Shown here one piece after another: positions 21,115 through 32,061 of a DNA stretch of 47,980 nt. Numbering within the stretch: the stretch's first letter is position 1; every line of letters starts with the position of its first letter. The DNA lies in contig JADHZB010000755.1 of NCBI GenBank assembly GCA_015657535.1, positions 1-47,980 of the forward strand, in the 5' to 3' direction. Made by a program: the position numbers and the translations under genes. This DNA comes from Nephromyces sp. MM_2019. Taxonomy: Eukaryota; Apicomplexa; Aconoidasida; Nephromycida. The notes beneath the pieces are model-generated. The model ran no database searches. It was not told where the DNA came from and saw only the letters and a list, made by a program, of their open reading frames with translations.

Positions 21115-23202
21115 GAAATAGCCTTTTCGAGTGAAACTCTTGCTCGAAGGCGTACCAAAAAGTCGAAGAATACTATCGCAAGATAGGCCTCGGTTCATAC
21201 ATGCTGTTCAGTTCCAAGCCTTTTTTTTTGCACTCTTGGGTTTTACGAGTAACTACGAATATTACCTTCCTTGTAGAGTATCAGAAAGCGTTTAATCTTT
21301 TCAAACACTCGCCATGGTATTACATACTACCTGCTTTCCTTTTCTTTTCATTATCCCGGAGCGTTCAACTTTCAACAAGTAGAAAATACAGTGGTACCAA
21401 AGTCTGCATCTCTCGTAGGGCGAGTAAAGTAAAGGGGGCTCCCATAATATTTTTCTAATGAAATGTGGGTACCCCCTATAATGCTAATAAAGCCTTACAT
21501 GAATGAGGCAAACCAATGGCTGTTTGCGCAATGTTTCTCTTAGTGAAATTGCCAGTCGATCACCGATGTTACTTCTGCAATTAAATTTGAAAATTTCAGA
21601 TCAAATCCTCAACTATCTCGCGATATGCCAGTACTACAGGCATACACAAACTGCTGACTGACAAAAATTTAAAGCAGCATCTAGTGAATTGAAGACAGAA
21701 AAGTAATAAGGCTACTGAATGAGGGACTCTATACCCTCTAAATACCCATCAATCCTCGCAGAGGAACCTAGTAAACAACTTTTTGAAGCTGAAATAAGCA
21801 AGAACAATTATTCATCTAATCCCAAGCTGAGTATCCTCTTACATGAAATTGATTTCACTCAGTTGGACTTTCAATGACTTGAATGAAGGTAATCTTATAA
21901 AGCATATGCCCAAGAAAATACAAGACAAGCTACTATATTTAAGATCAGACTCGTAAATCTAACGATAAGGGACACCAAGAGTTTTTCTGGAAAGAACTAA
22001 TTACGCTTTAGGCTAGTTTAGGAGTAGGTAAAACCTAAAGATCACGGGTGAACAATTTGGACATTCAAAAAACAACTTAATTCAATGCAAGAGCATCGAA
22101 TAAAACGTAAGGATGACTAAAAGCGAAGCGGCAAGCTGCATATAGCACAATATTAAACTGGTGCCAAAGATAAAAATTAATGAATAGGAATAAAGGAAGG
22201 AACCTGAAGGGACTCAGAAATTAAAACAATCGAAAGCATCAGCGGAAAGCTCTAAAAAATTTGTCTTGCTACCAATAGTATCTGTGAAATGTCTCACGCC
22301 TCTCTCATCCATCATACATAGAGCTAGCGGTACGGGGTGCGTACCAATTTTTCAGGACTTCAGGTATACGTAACAACATAAATTATCTCATTCGGTAATT
22401 ATTAGAAGGGGAGAAGATACCAACGTTGGCATACTCATCCTGTCAAAAAGAATCACACACTACAAAGTAACTCCAAGGCCTTTGCTTTGTACCCAATTTT
22501 CCTGGGAAAATCAGGCCAAATGCTTACACAACTATACCGAAGCGCAGCTGTACAGCAGTTTTGAAAATCTCTAAACTTATGAGGTTACCCCACATCCCAC
22601 CAAAGCAACACAGATCTATCGCTAAATAGTAGAGTAAGTTGGTTTATAAACGTATTTCAAACTTTGATATCGAAATAATGCCGCGGAAAATAAGCAAATT
22701 TAAGTGGTAAAACCCATTATATCACTGCCCCAGGTTTCAAAACCATTCGTAAGACCTGATTCCTAGCACTCAGATGCAGTGATCCATCAAATTCGTTTTG
22801 ACTCATACATCAACTGTAACCCATAAAAGAAGCTATTTTTATGCCTTTAAATGAGGGTCATTAGCAGGAAAAAGTTTAATTGGAAAAATCAAGCAGGATA
22901 CACCGCTTATGACTTTATTTCTAACACATAAGCATTTCAATATGTGTGCTTTACAAATCTAATAAAGTATAAGTACAACGATGTAAATTTAGACTAAATT
23001 TCTAACATCAAAAAATACAAAAAGGAGCCACTACAAGACGAATACACTTCATTAGCCAAGTAACAGCACTCTTTGGGTCAGATTTTGCGATTCTATTCTT
23101 GAGCAGAGTACGCTTGATAATATAAAAACAAGAGATGGTCTTAAAAGATTATGCAACAGAGGGTGAAAAGGTAGTCGCACAAAAAAAAAACCATCACAAA
23201 AA
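21115..23202. other. AT-rich stretch, no gene resolved
   Basis: The only long open frame (21201-21458, +) is ambiguous because the opposite strand also offers a short natural-looking frame. No consistent exons or repeats were seen. About 22.0-23.2 kb is particularly free of coding-like sequence and may be intergenic or promoter DNA for the gene at 23203. Confidence 0.35.
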
Positions 23203-23511
23203 ATGCTATTCCCACAACATCAACGTATAGTGCGTTCTGTATTTAAAACAACGAAAAATTTAAGTTTGAGGAAATTACTAACGTATGACAAAAGTGCTAG
23301 CCAGAAAGGAGTAACACCACTAGCAAGTATCCCACTAAAAATTCCAGCAGCTGAGAAACTAGAAACAGAATTCAAAAACGTTTCCTACACAAGCACAAGC
23401 CTGCCTTTTGAAAGGGCATCCATGCATCTAGTGCACGACTTTCACCACTTCGCCCTAAAAAAACCACCACTCTTCTTTTACCACCCGCATACAGGAGCTA
23501 GCCCTGTATGA
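23203..23511 (+). CDS. Small intronless protein, 102 aa
   Basis: A complete ORF from ATG 23203 to TGA 23509-23511. The N-terminus is basic and hydroxylated without acidic residues (MLFPQHQRIVRSVFKTTKNL), as in mitochondrial presequences. The rest is Pro/Thr/His-rich with a C-terminal ALKKPPLFFYHPHTG stretch. It converges on the next gene with 155 nt between the stop codons. No family is recognised. Targeting is an inference from composition only. Confidence 0.55.
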   Translation: MLFPQHQRIVRSVFKTTKNLSLRKLLTYDKSASQKGVTPLASIPLKIPAAEKLETEFKNVSYTSTSLPFERASMHLVHDFHHFALKKPPLFFYHPHTGASPV

Positions 23512-23666
23512 TGTATAGAAGCAACGACAAGAAGAGGCCATTCTCTTGCTTGAATTGCAGCCCTATGCCACTACATCATACCATAATGATGTATGCCATC
23601 GCGATAGCCTAGACTAGAATAAATTATAATCTCAACGATATAAAACAACTACATAAGCCTACCCAC

Positions 23667-24059
23667 TCAATTCTCCTTATTACTTGGCAAAATAGGAAGG
23701 CCGGTCATAGGATTAACCTGGCGGCCTTGAGAATCAGTATGTAAAACCTTAGCCCTCCTGCCACCAAGCAGACGGTACACTAAGCTCATACCAAGGAAGA
23801 TACCAAAGATTGAGGCAGAAAAAATCATAATCTCCTTTCCTATGCCATGACCACCCTTTGGAGGAGGTGGGGGGAGCTTCGCCGCTACGTCCCTAAGGCC
23901 TTGATAGAGGGGCATGCCAACAGAAGGAACCTTCGAGAGAGTGGAAGGAATCTTTTTCTTCAGCGCATATTGTTTTATCTTTTTGGTAACTGGAAGGAAC
24001 TTTTTAACAAAACGTAATTGACGAGCTGCCCATAGCAGCCTAGCAGCAAGCACCAACAT
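23667..24059 (-). CDS. Small intronless single-pass membrane protein, 130 aa, possibly mitochondrial
   Basis: A complete ORF from ATG 24059 to TAA 23667-23669. The first 40 residues are basic and hydrophobic with almost no acid (AARLLWAARQLRFVKKFL), like a mitochondrial presequence. A proline run (KLPPPPPKGGHG) precedes one transmembrane helix (IMIFSASIFGIFLGMSLVY) followed by a basic patch (GGRRAK), and a short polar tail contains NPMTGLPILPS. This arrangement resembles small lineage-specific subunits of respiratory complexes or ATP synthase in alveolates, but no specific family can be assigned. Length, start and single-exon structure all look sound. Confidence 0.65.
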   Translation of the reverse strand: MLVLAARLLWAARQLRFVKKFLPVTKKIKQYALKKKIPSTLSKVPSVGMPLYQGLRDVAAKLPPPPPKGGHGIGKEIMIFSASIFGIFLGMSLVYRLLGGRRAKVLHTDSQGRQVNPMTGLPILPSNKEN

Positions 24060-24180
24060 CCCGAAGAATTGAATTGTCTCTTAGCCAAGAAGTTTGCCCA
24101 TAGCTTGCGTCAAATTAATTTCAATGCTTTTCCAGTGAAGCTAATGGCAAAAAATGGTAAAAATAAGTAAGCAATGTGCG

Positions 24181-24420
24181 CTATATGAAGTTGAAAAACA
24201 ACAATACAACACTTAAACTGGTGTGAAACTCAGTTCTTACTGCACGCACTAAATATGAGGAAGGCACTGCAAAAATTGCAGTATTAAAAGATGGAGGCAA
24301 AAGCGCAACGAGATAGTTTACGAGATCACCTGCTCTTAACACGGGTATCGTATACACTGTGTTCCAGCAGCTTGGCTTATGTATAACCGTACGGTTCACA
24401 CTAATTAACGAAGGAAGCAC
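24181..24420 (-). CDS. Possible exon or small protein, 79 codons
   Basis: An open frame, also open upstream of its Met, reads fairly naturally in the middle (PVLRAGDLVNYLVALLPPSF). The plus strand offers short alternative frames. No domain, partner exon or signal is clear. Confidence 0.35.
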   Translation of the reverse strand: MLPSLISVNRTVIHKPSCWNTVYTIPVLRAGDLVNYLVALLPPSFNTAIFAVPSSYLVRAVRTEFHTSLSVVLLFFNFI

Positions 24421-25290
24421 GCAGTCAAAATATATCTACATGCACAAAAATCTTATACGCTTGTTCTGTGCATCATCCAGTCAATCGTAGCAGACAACAT
24501 GTTGAAAAGTGAGTTTTTAACTCCAATTTCACATACAGCTAAAACATTGGTGAAATATTTTATTAAAATATATCTAGATGCACTCCTGCCAGCAATAAAG
24601 CGACAATGGAACCATTGCTAATACAGCGCAGCTACAAAAAAGATGAAAAGTCTGAATGACTCCAAAAATATACGGACTTTGCTGAAGAATTTCACAATTT
24701 CCGCTCAGCATCCCCTATTCCTCATCCACAAAAATTAAGGTTCCACTAGGCAGTACTACACCCAAGTTAATATCATTATGCGACCGAAATCGTAAGGCTT
24801 TTCGTGCTATCAGAATTAAAGCTTTTCTACTAAAATTAAAAAGCCAGGCCGAAAGTGAACTACCCAGCAAGAATTGTTAAAAATTAATGACATTGCACAA
24901 TATAAAGATTGCATGACATCAATAGATACACGCCAAAAAATCCCCTAATTTGCCTTACATTAACTATACATAAGTACTGGATATTGCAAAGAAAAATATA
25001 TGTGAAACAAAAAAAAATAAAAATCTGAGGAAACATTGGAAATACAAGGTACTTATAAACTCGCCAATATTAGATGTGCAACAAAGTATTGGACCCATGA
25101 ATGGAAAGCAGAAAAAAAGAGACAGGCTTACCAAACGTACAAAAGTTAGGGCTTAAGTAAACAATTGCAAAAGTCATATTTTGGAATGGCAACGATAATA
25201 TGAATGTTCACAGGTCATGTTGTCTTAATAACACTGAGTCCAGTGTAAGAAACACAAGTTGACAGGAGGGAAAAGAACGTACAGCGTTCA
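24421..25290. other. AT-rich spacer, nothing recognised
   Basis: No supported exon, repeat or RNA gene was found. Probably the 3' flank of the minus-strand gene at 25291. Confidence 0.35.
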
Positions 25291-25614
25291 TCAATATTTC
25301 ATGGGATGACAATAGACATTCGCAAGTAGCAAGTCGACTTCCTTATCGCTTACCTCACCTCTATTGTGCTTATCTCGCATCGCAATCTTTGCATATGTAT
25401 GCTGAAGTTTAGTAAGCTTTAATTCAAAGGGGTTACGACACTGCTACATAGCAAAGCTCTAGAACCTTTGGTCGCATTCATTACACCTGTATCATTCAAA
25501 AATTATGAAGAGCAAGCTCGCATAAAGGTTTCTTTCCTAAGCAGAGGAAGGTTAGGCTACTGCCCACAGGAAGTTACCTCAGACCGTGAGGGCGGCGATC
25601 CAATATAAAAAATG
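25291..25614 (-). CDS. 3' exons of an unidentified minus-strand gene
   Basis: Exon 25614-25578 (IFYIGSPPSRSE, donor GTAACT) joins in phase 0 to exon 25443-25291 (CRNPFELKLTKLQHTYAKIA, then RGEVSDKEVDLLLANVYCHP) with stop TGA 25291-25293. The second exon is 50 residues plus stop, charged and helical, and much more protein-like than the three competing plus-strand frames. A further upstream exon probably lies near 25775-25860 (GYIYAKQVQ and PRAKLALVRQ segments), but its join is not in phase with the model. The NPFEL motif recalls ribosome-biogenesis proteins, which is too weak to assign a function. Confidence 0.5.
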
Positions 25615-28535
25615 CTAGAGTGAGTAAATGAGATAATTTTATTCCTCGCACCTTCGTGATTGAAATTTGAAGAGACGCTGACCTTATTATAGTAATCAGG
25701 GGTAGTCAGTCGATGCCAATATGCCAGAGCTTATTGTGTAGCACCTGTCTGACCAGAGCAAGTTTTGCCCGCGGCTGTGGTATATGCGCATAAACTCTCT
25801 AGATGCGAAACCATTTACCTGAACCTGTTTAGCATAAATGTATCCTCGGTGACGCGTTATTTAAGCTAAAACACAAGGTTTAACTATATGACTGACTTGC
25901 TTGAGATATCATTTTCATTCTTCATTTCTTCAGGGAGTCTCTTAAGAGGTTCATTAAAAGTGCAGGTTCGATCGTTAAATTTTTCTTTTATCCTTATTTT
26001 GGGCGACGATTAATGTTTAGGACACATTTCAAAATGTTTATGTGTACGAGTTGTGGCGAAAATTGATGGATGCAATGCTGGAAATGAACAAAAAAAGTAA
26101 GCTGCGATCTATTATTATTATTAGTGCTATTATTGCTATTGTTATAGCAGTTAAATATTGCAAGAAAAGCTATTCACCAACTTTTTTGAAATAAAACTCA
26201 CACCTATGCGATATTTAATAATGATTAAGAGGCTCCTCAGAGTTGGGCGATTTTGTTTCGTTGGCGGGAGGTCACACGCTGAGGATGTGTATCTGCACTA
26301 TTCCACAAGCTGAGGTATATTCTATGAAGCATAAGTATGAGGAGCATTGAAGAAAACGCAGCTTGGTACAATGCTCCGTAGTGTAGGACTGCACGTACTT
26401 CATCAGCTTGTTCTGTCGTGGGATATCTCTAGACATGCAATCAAATAATCATTCACATGATGCTGCTATCGTGCAGGATGCGAGATTCCGTATTTATGAT
26501 AGCGATTATACTATCGTACCTTATTTGCTAGACTGTCCATCTTTCTGCAAACTTTTGCTTTATTTGATATGGCAAGGCGAATATGTAGTAAAGAACCTGC
26601 AAATTGTCGATCTCACTGCGTACTTCGTAAGGTTGTGATTCTATGCCTATGGAACTCATGATATTAAGTTTGGAGCCAAAAAACCAAACCAAAATAATAG
26701 GCAGAGATTTTTGCGAGGCTTTTCATTACTAAAAGAAAAGAAACCGAAAATTGGGGGGCTCTACCATTTCTTGGTAGTCCCCTACAAAAACAATAAATAA
26801 TTTACTTAAGTTCAAATCATTCAAAATAGCTACTTTTTCTAAGGAAAATACTTTAAGGCATATTTCTGTATTATTCTTTCTTTTCACATAACCTAAGATC
26901 ACTCTGCGTCCGTATTCCAGCCTAATGTACTACTTTCGATATAATAACCTCTGCCAATCGGGATCGTGTGTGCATTTTGTCCTAAACATTTTATGGATTT
27001 TATCCACTTATTTCTGTACCTATTCAAAATCTATTATGCCTATATCTATGGGATAGACTGCTCACTAGCGCTTAAGTCTCTCACTTTACTCTTCAGCAGG
27101 GTGCGAGGTGTATGGTCCGCTATCGTGCCAGACTCTACTACAAGTATGAATTGAATAGCTTAATTTATCATGTCGTTGTCAAAAATGTTGAATACTTTGA
27201 AGGTTTTTGGGTGATATCGCTCAGATGTTCATGATCAGAGTGTTACGCAATGATTCCAAAATAGAGCTGCGGTATACTCGGATTAGAGATAAAAGACTTT
27301 AGAGGTATTTTAGCCCTGTACCAAAAAATTCTGAGGTAGGGATAGCTTATTTAACGCTTATATCATTTGTAAAACGCTTATTATATTTCAGTTAGTATTT
27401 GCGTTAAGCACATCACTATGATAGAGGGAGGTACATATGCTGAGCTTTTAAACGCAGAATTACTGGCTTGATAGCACTGCTGTTTGCATGGACGGGAAAA
27501 ACGCCATGTAAGTGTAATTGCGCAGTTCTTCGGAATCAATCGAGCGTAAATAATTCTCAAATTTCGTCTCTAGCGAAGCTAGCTTAAAAATTTCCTTCAC
27601 GTAAATAGGCTTCTTTTCAAGTACATCAAAATCCACGCATTTCTTTGTGGTAAAATAGCATACTCTTGTTATTAACTAAACTCCACGGTAAATCAGTGAG
27701 CAAGTCTTTTTTCAGCCTACTCATTTGGTGATGATACAGCATTTGGGCAAATCGACATGTCGGCAAGGAAATATAATACACGAAAGCGTTTAAGAGATCA
27801 ATCAGATCGCCACATGGAAAAAGCGCAAAAAAAAAGCATTATTCTACTTTCCTCTCGAGGATAATAGAAACGGCGCAGTTTAAGAACGTTACTTTGCCTC
27901 TTGCTCAGGAATACAATTGGGGTATTCATTAAACTAGTTGAAATCATGAGAATCAGGGATGTCCAATTAACAAAGAAAGACTGAATCATCCAAAAGCAAA
28001 AATCACTTTTCAGCGCAGTAGATTATAATCTTATTGTATCACAAGATGCAAAAAGAATTTTTACTTTTTAATTTATAGAAAGTTCCGTTTAACCATATGA
28101 TTAAATGCTATTCTAAGTTCTTGAGATTAATTTTTTGTAGTATAGTTTTCCTTTTAGTAGTTTTCCTTTTAGTATTATCTCTCGGGGTTTAGGTCAGTAA
28201 TCACAAACTAAATACAAATCACCGCAATTGTTACACCTAATACCTTCATAGCATCGCTAAGGAGTGACGTCCAAACTCGACATTTTGTGTAACTGTTACA
28301 AAAAATCCTCATGTTAAGATATATCCTACGGTTGATCAACAATCTGAAACAAAAACTCAACCTCAGTCCAGTTTACCGCGGCTACTCAATGCAGGCGTTT
28401 GACGGCGGCCCGGGAGCACATGCCTAACACAATTAGAGCATCATCCAGCGAGACGCTCACACCAGGTTAATAACCGAGGTCGTTTAATGCCGCTATGTAT
28501 ATAGTCTCGCCTCATGCTTGAAGAAAGCATAATAT
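25615..28535. other. AT-rich stretch with scattered candidate exons
   Basis: Candidate exons that could not be linked: 26432 to about 26590 (+, containing ARFRIYDSDYTIVPYLLDC), about 27097-27141 (+, QGARCMVRYRARLYYK, donor GTATGA), 27798-27989 (-) and about 28390-28465 (-, SVSLDDALIVLGMCSRAAVK). A GC-rich patch at 28376-28500 stands out from its surroundings and may be coding. The rest shows nothing recognisable. Confidence 0.3.
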
Positions 28536-28990
28536 TTAGCGTATATGCGCACAAATATTCCCAGGAATGGTATCAGAAGATTTAAAGAGCATGTGAAGAC
28601 GCAATGTCTTTGCTTTGGTCCCTATGCTGCAATTGTAGATATGGACATTTTCTATTCCCGGGGTCACAGGACGTTGCAGTATGAAAATGAATGACATTTC
28701 AATATGGCTGACCAACATTGAAGCAAAAAAAGCCAATGCAGCGAATTTTGTTCTGGAAAAGTGTTGCCATGCGAAATAGGAGTAAAAGAGAAGTCTGCTC
28801 ATATAAAGCATTTGTAGAGGGAATCGTTTTCCATAGAATATTCCAGTAAAAACCGTGATTCCCCTGCTTGTGAGCATTGCAGCAAAGTAGTATACATATA
28901 CCTGGTGTTAAATGCAGAGCAATCGGTGGGTATAGAGAGGTAGATGAACGCAAAGAAAATACCGCAAGCTTAAAGGAAGTGGATAACAAC
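28536..28990 (-). CDS. Possible multi-pass membrane protein fragment
   Basis: The minus-strand frame from about 28877 to 28536 contains two or three hydrophobic helices (LQMLYMSRLLFYSYFAW and AALAFFASMLVSHIEMSFIF) and then a polar tail (QRPVTPGIENVHIYNC). A separate upstream segment at about 28990-28890 (IFFAFIYLSIPTDCSAFNT, donor GTATAT) follows an acceptor-like CTTTAAG. The plus strand has a competing 61-codon frame. Joins are unproven and no family is recognised. Confidence 0.4.
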
Positions 28991-29103
28991 GAAGTATTAT
29001 ATTTAGACTTCTTGCGGCTAACAATGAAACAGGAACACTTCATGAAGGGCCGGAAGCTGTGAGGACACCATTTAACCTCCGCGCAATAAGTGTCACTAAC
29101 CAC

Positions 29104-29392
29104 TGAAACTTCTCGCAGATCTTGCTGCTAAGGCTACCATTGATGTGCTGACTTGAATTTCTTTTGCAACCTTTGTTGTGTGTGTACTGGAGGTTGGCCA
29201 TATGAGGAACTTCGTTTTATGGTTTTCAAGGTCTATCTGTGAACAAGCTTGAGTGAATTAAAGCGTTTTACTTCTGCAGTTGATTTATGTTTAGTGGCTG
29301 GTTTACCATTTTGATATCCGATGCCCAGTGATTCTGCTGATATCTTTAAATGATGACGAGGATTAATTAAGGAGTTTAGCGCTACTCTGCAG
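29104..29392. other. Spacer upstream of a plus-strand gene
   Basis: T/G-rich sequence with no supported exon. It ends in the acceptor GCTACTCTGCAG used by the next exon. Confidence 0.35.
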
Positions 29393-29634
29393 AGGTTCCT
29401 ATTAATAAAGAATTTAGCTCTAGAGGGTTTTGCGATACGAAATGTGTTCTGTAAAAAGCGTCGTTTCCGGTTTGATTTCCTTCACTATCCGAAGCCTTCG
29501 TGTGATGTGTATGGCTCGAAAAAGGAATTCACCTATGCCCCACGTGTTTATACCAAATTTAATGTGATTCTTTTTCCTTGCAAGATAAGGCGACATTTCC
29601 TCTAAGCTACGTGACTTGTGACTTGTACTGCCTG
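29393..29634 (+). CDS. Two linked exons of an unidentified gene
   Basis: Exon 29393-29543 reads KNLALEGFAIRNVFCKKRRF and RFDFLHYPKPSCDVYGSKKE, ending in phase 1 at donor GTGTTT. A 41-nt intron ends in CCTTGCAAG. Exon 29585-29634 continues in the matching phase (KATFPLSYVTCDLYCL) to donor GTAATC. Basic/aromatic composition and matching phase argue for real coding sequence. A further open segment at about 29690-29796 (KARRLCGFLSRYAM, then KPKELALLLDSYATA) has the look of a helical repeat found in RAP-type proteins, but could not be joined. The gene probably continues into the ORF at 29855. Confidence 0.5.
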
Positions 29635-29854
29635 GTAATCGTCTGTGTACTCCCGCTGAAATTCCCTCGCTTCTGGTGACAGTTTTTGTGTTAAAATCCT
29701 TGAAAGCTAGACGTTTGTGTGGTTTCCTATCTCGTTACGCTATGAAACCAAAAGAGCTTGCCCTTTTGCTGGACAGCTATGCAACGGCTGCTTAGAGGTC
29801 TACCGCTTCTGATAATTCCATTTTATATTTGTAGATGTGTTATGCTGCGTAGTG

Positions 29855-30262
29855 ATGGCACCGTGTATCTTTTCACAGTTTATCTCAATAAATAACCTGT
29901 TGGGGAACTCTTCTCGTTTCGCGAATCTAATTTTGAAAAGAGAGATCTCTATGCAGTGGAAGACTGAGCAAGCGCGAGGGTTAATATTTTCCCAGCGTTC
30001 TTCGTGTAAGTCTTCTGCCCGCTGTTTTATGTTGAAAAAGCCTCCTTTGGGTTGTCCTCAAAGTTTTTTATTGACCTCTGGATGGAGCTTAAACGACAAG
30101 AAATACTACTCGCGTGTTGAAAAACCTAGAAAGCTTCAAGCTTTAGAGCAAGATGATGTTCCTCCCGATAACTTAAGTTCACATTTCCACTCACGTCTTC
30201 AAGGAGCTTACTCTAATCCTAGGACAATACTAAGGTATTCTTTACGTGAAAATAGCGTATAG
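29855..30262 (+). CDS. Basic protein or terminal exon, about 135 aa
   Basis: An open frame, with ATG at 29837 and 29855, runs to TAG 30260-30262. The N-terminal half is rich in Ser, Arg and Lys with few acids (NNLLGNSSRFANLILKR, RSSCKSSARCFMLKKPP), consistent with an organelle-targeting region. The C-terminal half is polar (QALEQDDVPPDNLSSHFHS). It may be a separate intronless gene or the last exon of the gene beginning at 29393. No family is recognised. Confidence 0.5.
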   Translation: MAPCIFSQFISINNLLGNSSRFANLILKREISMQWKTEQARGLIFSQRSSCKSSARCFMLKKPPLGCPQSFLLTSGWSLNDKKYYSRVEKPRKLQALEQDDVPPDNLSSHFHSRLQGAYSNPRTILRYSLRENSV

Positions 30263-31489
30263 CAAGACCAGCTTTCTGTTATTAGGGATATTTTTTGCAG
30301 GTTTTCTGGGTAAGAGGCAGACAGAAATATCCTAATTTTTATACTTATTCATAGGTAGCTAGCATTACTCTTTTCGCTTAAAGTGCTTGAGGGAATATAT
30401 ATATATATCGCTAGATAGGGTCTAATAAAAGCTATTTTCAAAATACAATAAGCCCCTTCATTGCATCTACATCTTTTGAAGATATTCTTGTCCTTTCTAT
30501 GGTAGCATGGTTGCGCAACTTAACTACCCGATGAAGCTTTTATATCTGCAAGTTAAGAATTGATTTTTCTCAATAGTTTAAGGCGAACAGGGTAGAAGTT
30601 TTTGTTATTTTTAAGTATATAATGAGAGCTCCTTTCACACAGTTCTTATTTTTCGGTATTATAAGCGAGGTTTTATATCCAACGTAAGCTCGGTTTAGCT
30701 GCTAAATTTCAAATATTTCAAACTGGATGGCGGAAGCTAGAGCTCCCTCACCACTACTGACTTCCTCTATACGTTCCCCCCCTTTAAAGAAGTTACGGTT
30801 GGCCTTTTAGATAAATTTATGGCTTTTTTAACAAATGTTTTTAGCTTATTAGGTGCTTTCAAAAACTCAATCAAGCGCAGAGTTTAGAAGCTGGATTTTT
30901 TTGCCATGAGCACTGCATACATCTTCAATGATACCACAACACAATCGTTTCTCGACATTCTCTCTGCTCATTGCCCTAAATTTAAAGCTTTTAAGATGGT
31001 TTTTAGTTATTTCTCCATTCAAAAAGATGCTGCGCATTCAAATTTCTGCGTGCGCTTTTTTCAGGCTTTATGAAGAATATTCTAGCAGGGATAATTGTCC
31101 TGATTACGCGTGGTTGATACGCTGTTTCTGCCAAATTGCCAACTGTTTCGGGTTTAATTCGTTTTGGTATCTTAAATTTCCTTCCTTTTCATTCACCTTT
31201 ATGCTCAATTTTGCTTGTTGCACCAAGTCAAATCTCCCAGAATATGTGCTGCATGTCGTTGACTGTGATATATAATACGTAGTTTTTTAAGGGTTATCTT
31301 TTGGTGTCGACTTTTGTACTTTGGTTTTCTAGTGACTCAGCCAACTTCATCGCTATAAACTGTATATTTTCGACGGCGTTTATTTAAAACCTCCATGCAT
31401 ATGAATGGAAAATAATATATATATTAAAGCGTAGAAGCAAAGGACAGGCTTTTAAAAATGTGGATAGTATTCCTATTAAACCGGCAGCC
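30263..31489. other. AT-rich spacer with weak exon candidates
   Basis: A plus-strand segment at about 31062-31160 after acceptor CTTTTTTCAG (LYEEYSSRDNCPDYAWLIRC) and a start-like frame at 30906 may belong together, but the phases do not agree. Nothing else is supported. Confidence 0.3.
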
Positions 31490-32061
31490 ATGAATTTTTC
31501 TGAGACAAAAGTGGAAACCCTGTTCTCCTTTCGTTCTTTTCCCTAGAAAATATGGCGTGAGATGTTGTCTTGCTTCGACGGTCATGTCTACTGTGCAGAA
31601 GCGATCATTATCTGTGACTATGTTTTTTTTGTTAGCAACAAGTAATATTGTCACTAGGCAGCAGGAATATATCTTGAAACTGCAGTTATTTCTCGTTTTT
31701 CTTATTATAATCATGTTAAAATCTCAGCAGTGACCAGCGATGTAGAGGTGCTGTGTGTGTGTGACAGCTAAACGTTTTATCTGGAGCTTTTTTGATGAAT
31801 TTTGAGTCTCCCCTTATAAATTGAGGAATTTTTATAATTTTTGTGTTTCATGAATACTCATAAAGCTCTGAAATGTACGTGTGTGTGCGGATTATAGTTT
31901 TGGCCTCCCTTCTAAAGGAATTTTATAATAGCAGCTTTGTGAAATGATAAGCCAATGAGCTCTTTTTTCATAGGTCCACTCGGGATAAAGAACTGATGGT
32001 ATCTACTCCCCTTTTCAAGAATTTGGTTTATGATCTGATTGAGCGAAAGACTTACCTCAAA
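31490..32061 (+). CDS. Unidentified multi-exon gene, 5' part
   Basis: Start ATG 31490 (MNFSETK, exon to 31510). A 36-nt intron has a strong pyrimidine tract and CCCTAG. Exon 31547-31621 reads KIWREMLSCFDGHVYCAEAI and ends in phase 0. Exon 31658 to about 31741 continues as AAGIYLETAVISRFSYYNH. A further exon at 31974-32061 after TTTTTTCATAG reads STRDKELMVSTPLFKNLVYD and LIERKTYLK with donor GTAGGC. The first three exons agree in phase. The join to the fourth is missing a piece, possibly a short exon near 31901-31935. The frame past 32061 stays open to 32217 and may be coding. The product looks like a small soluble helical protein of unknown function. Confidence 0.55.
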
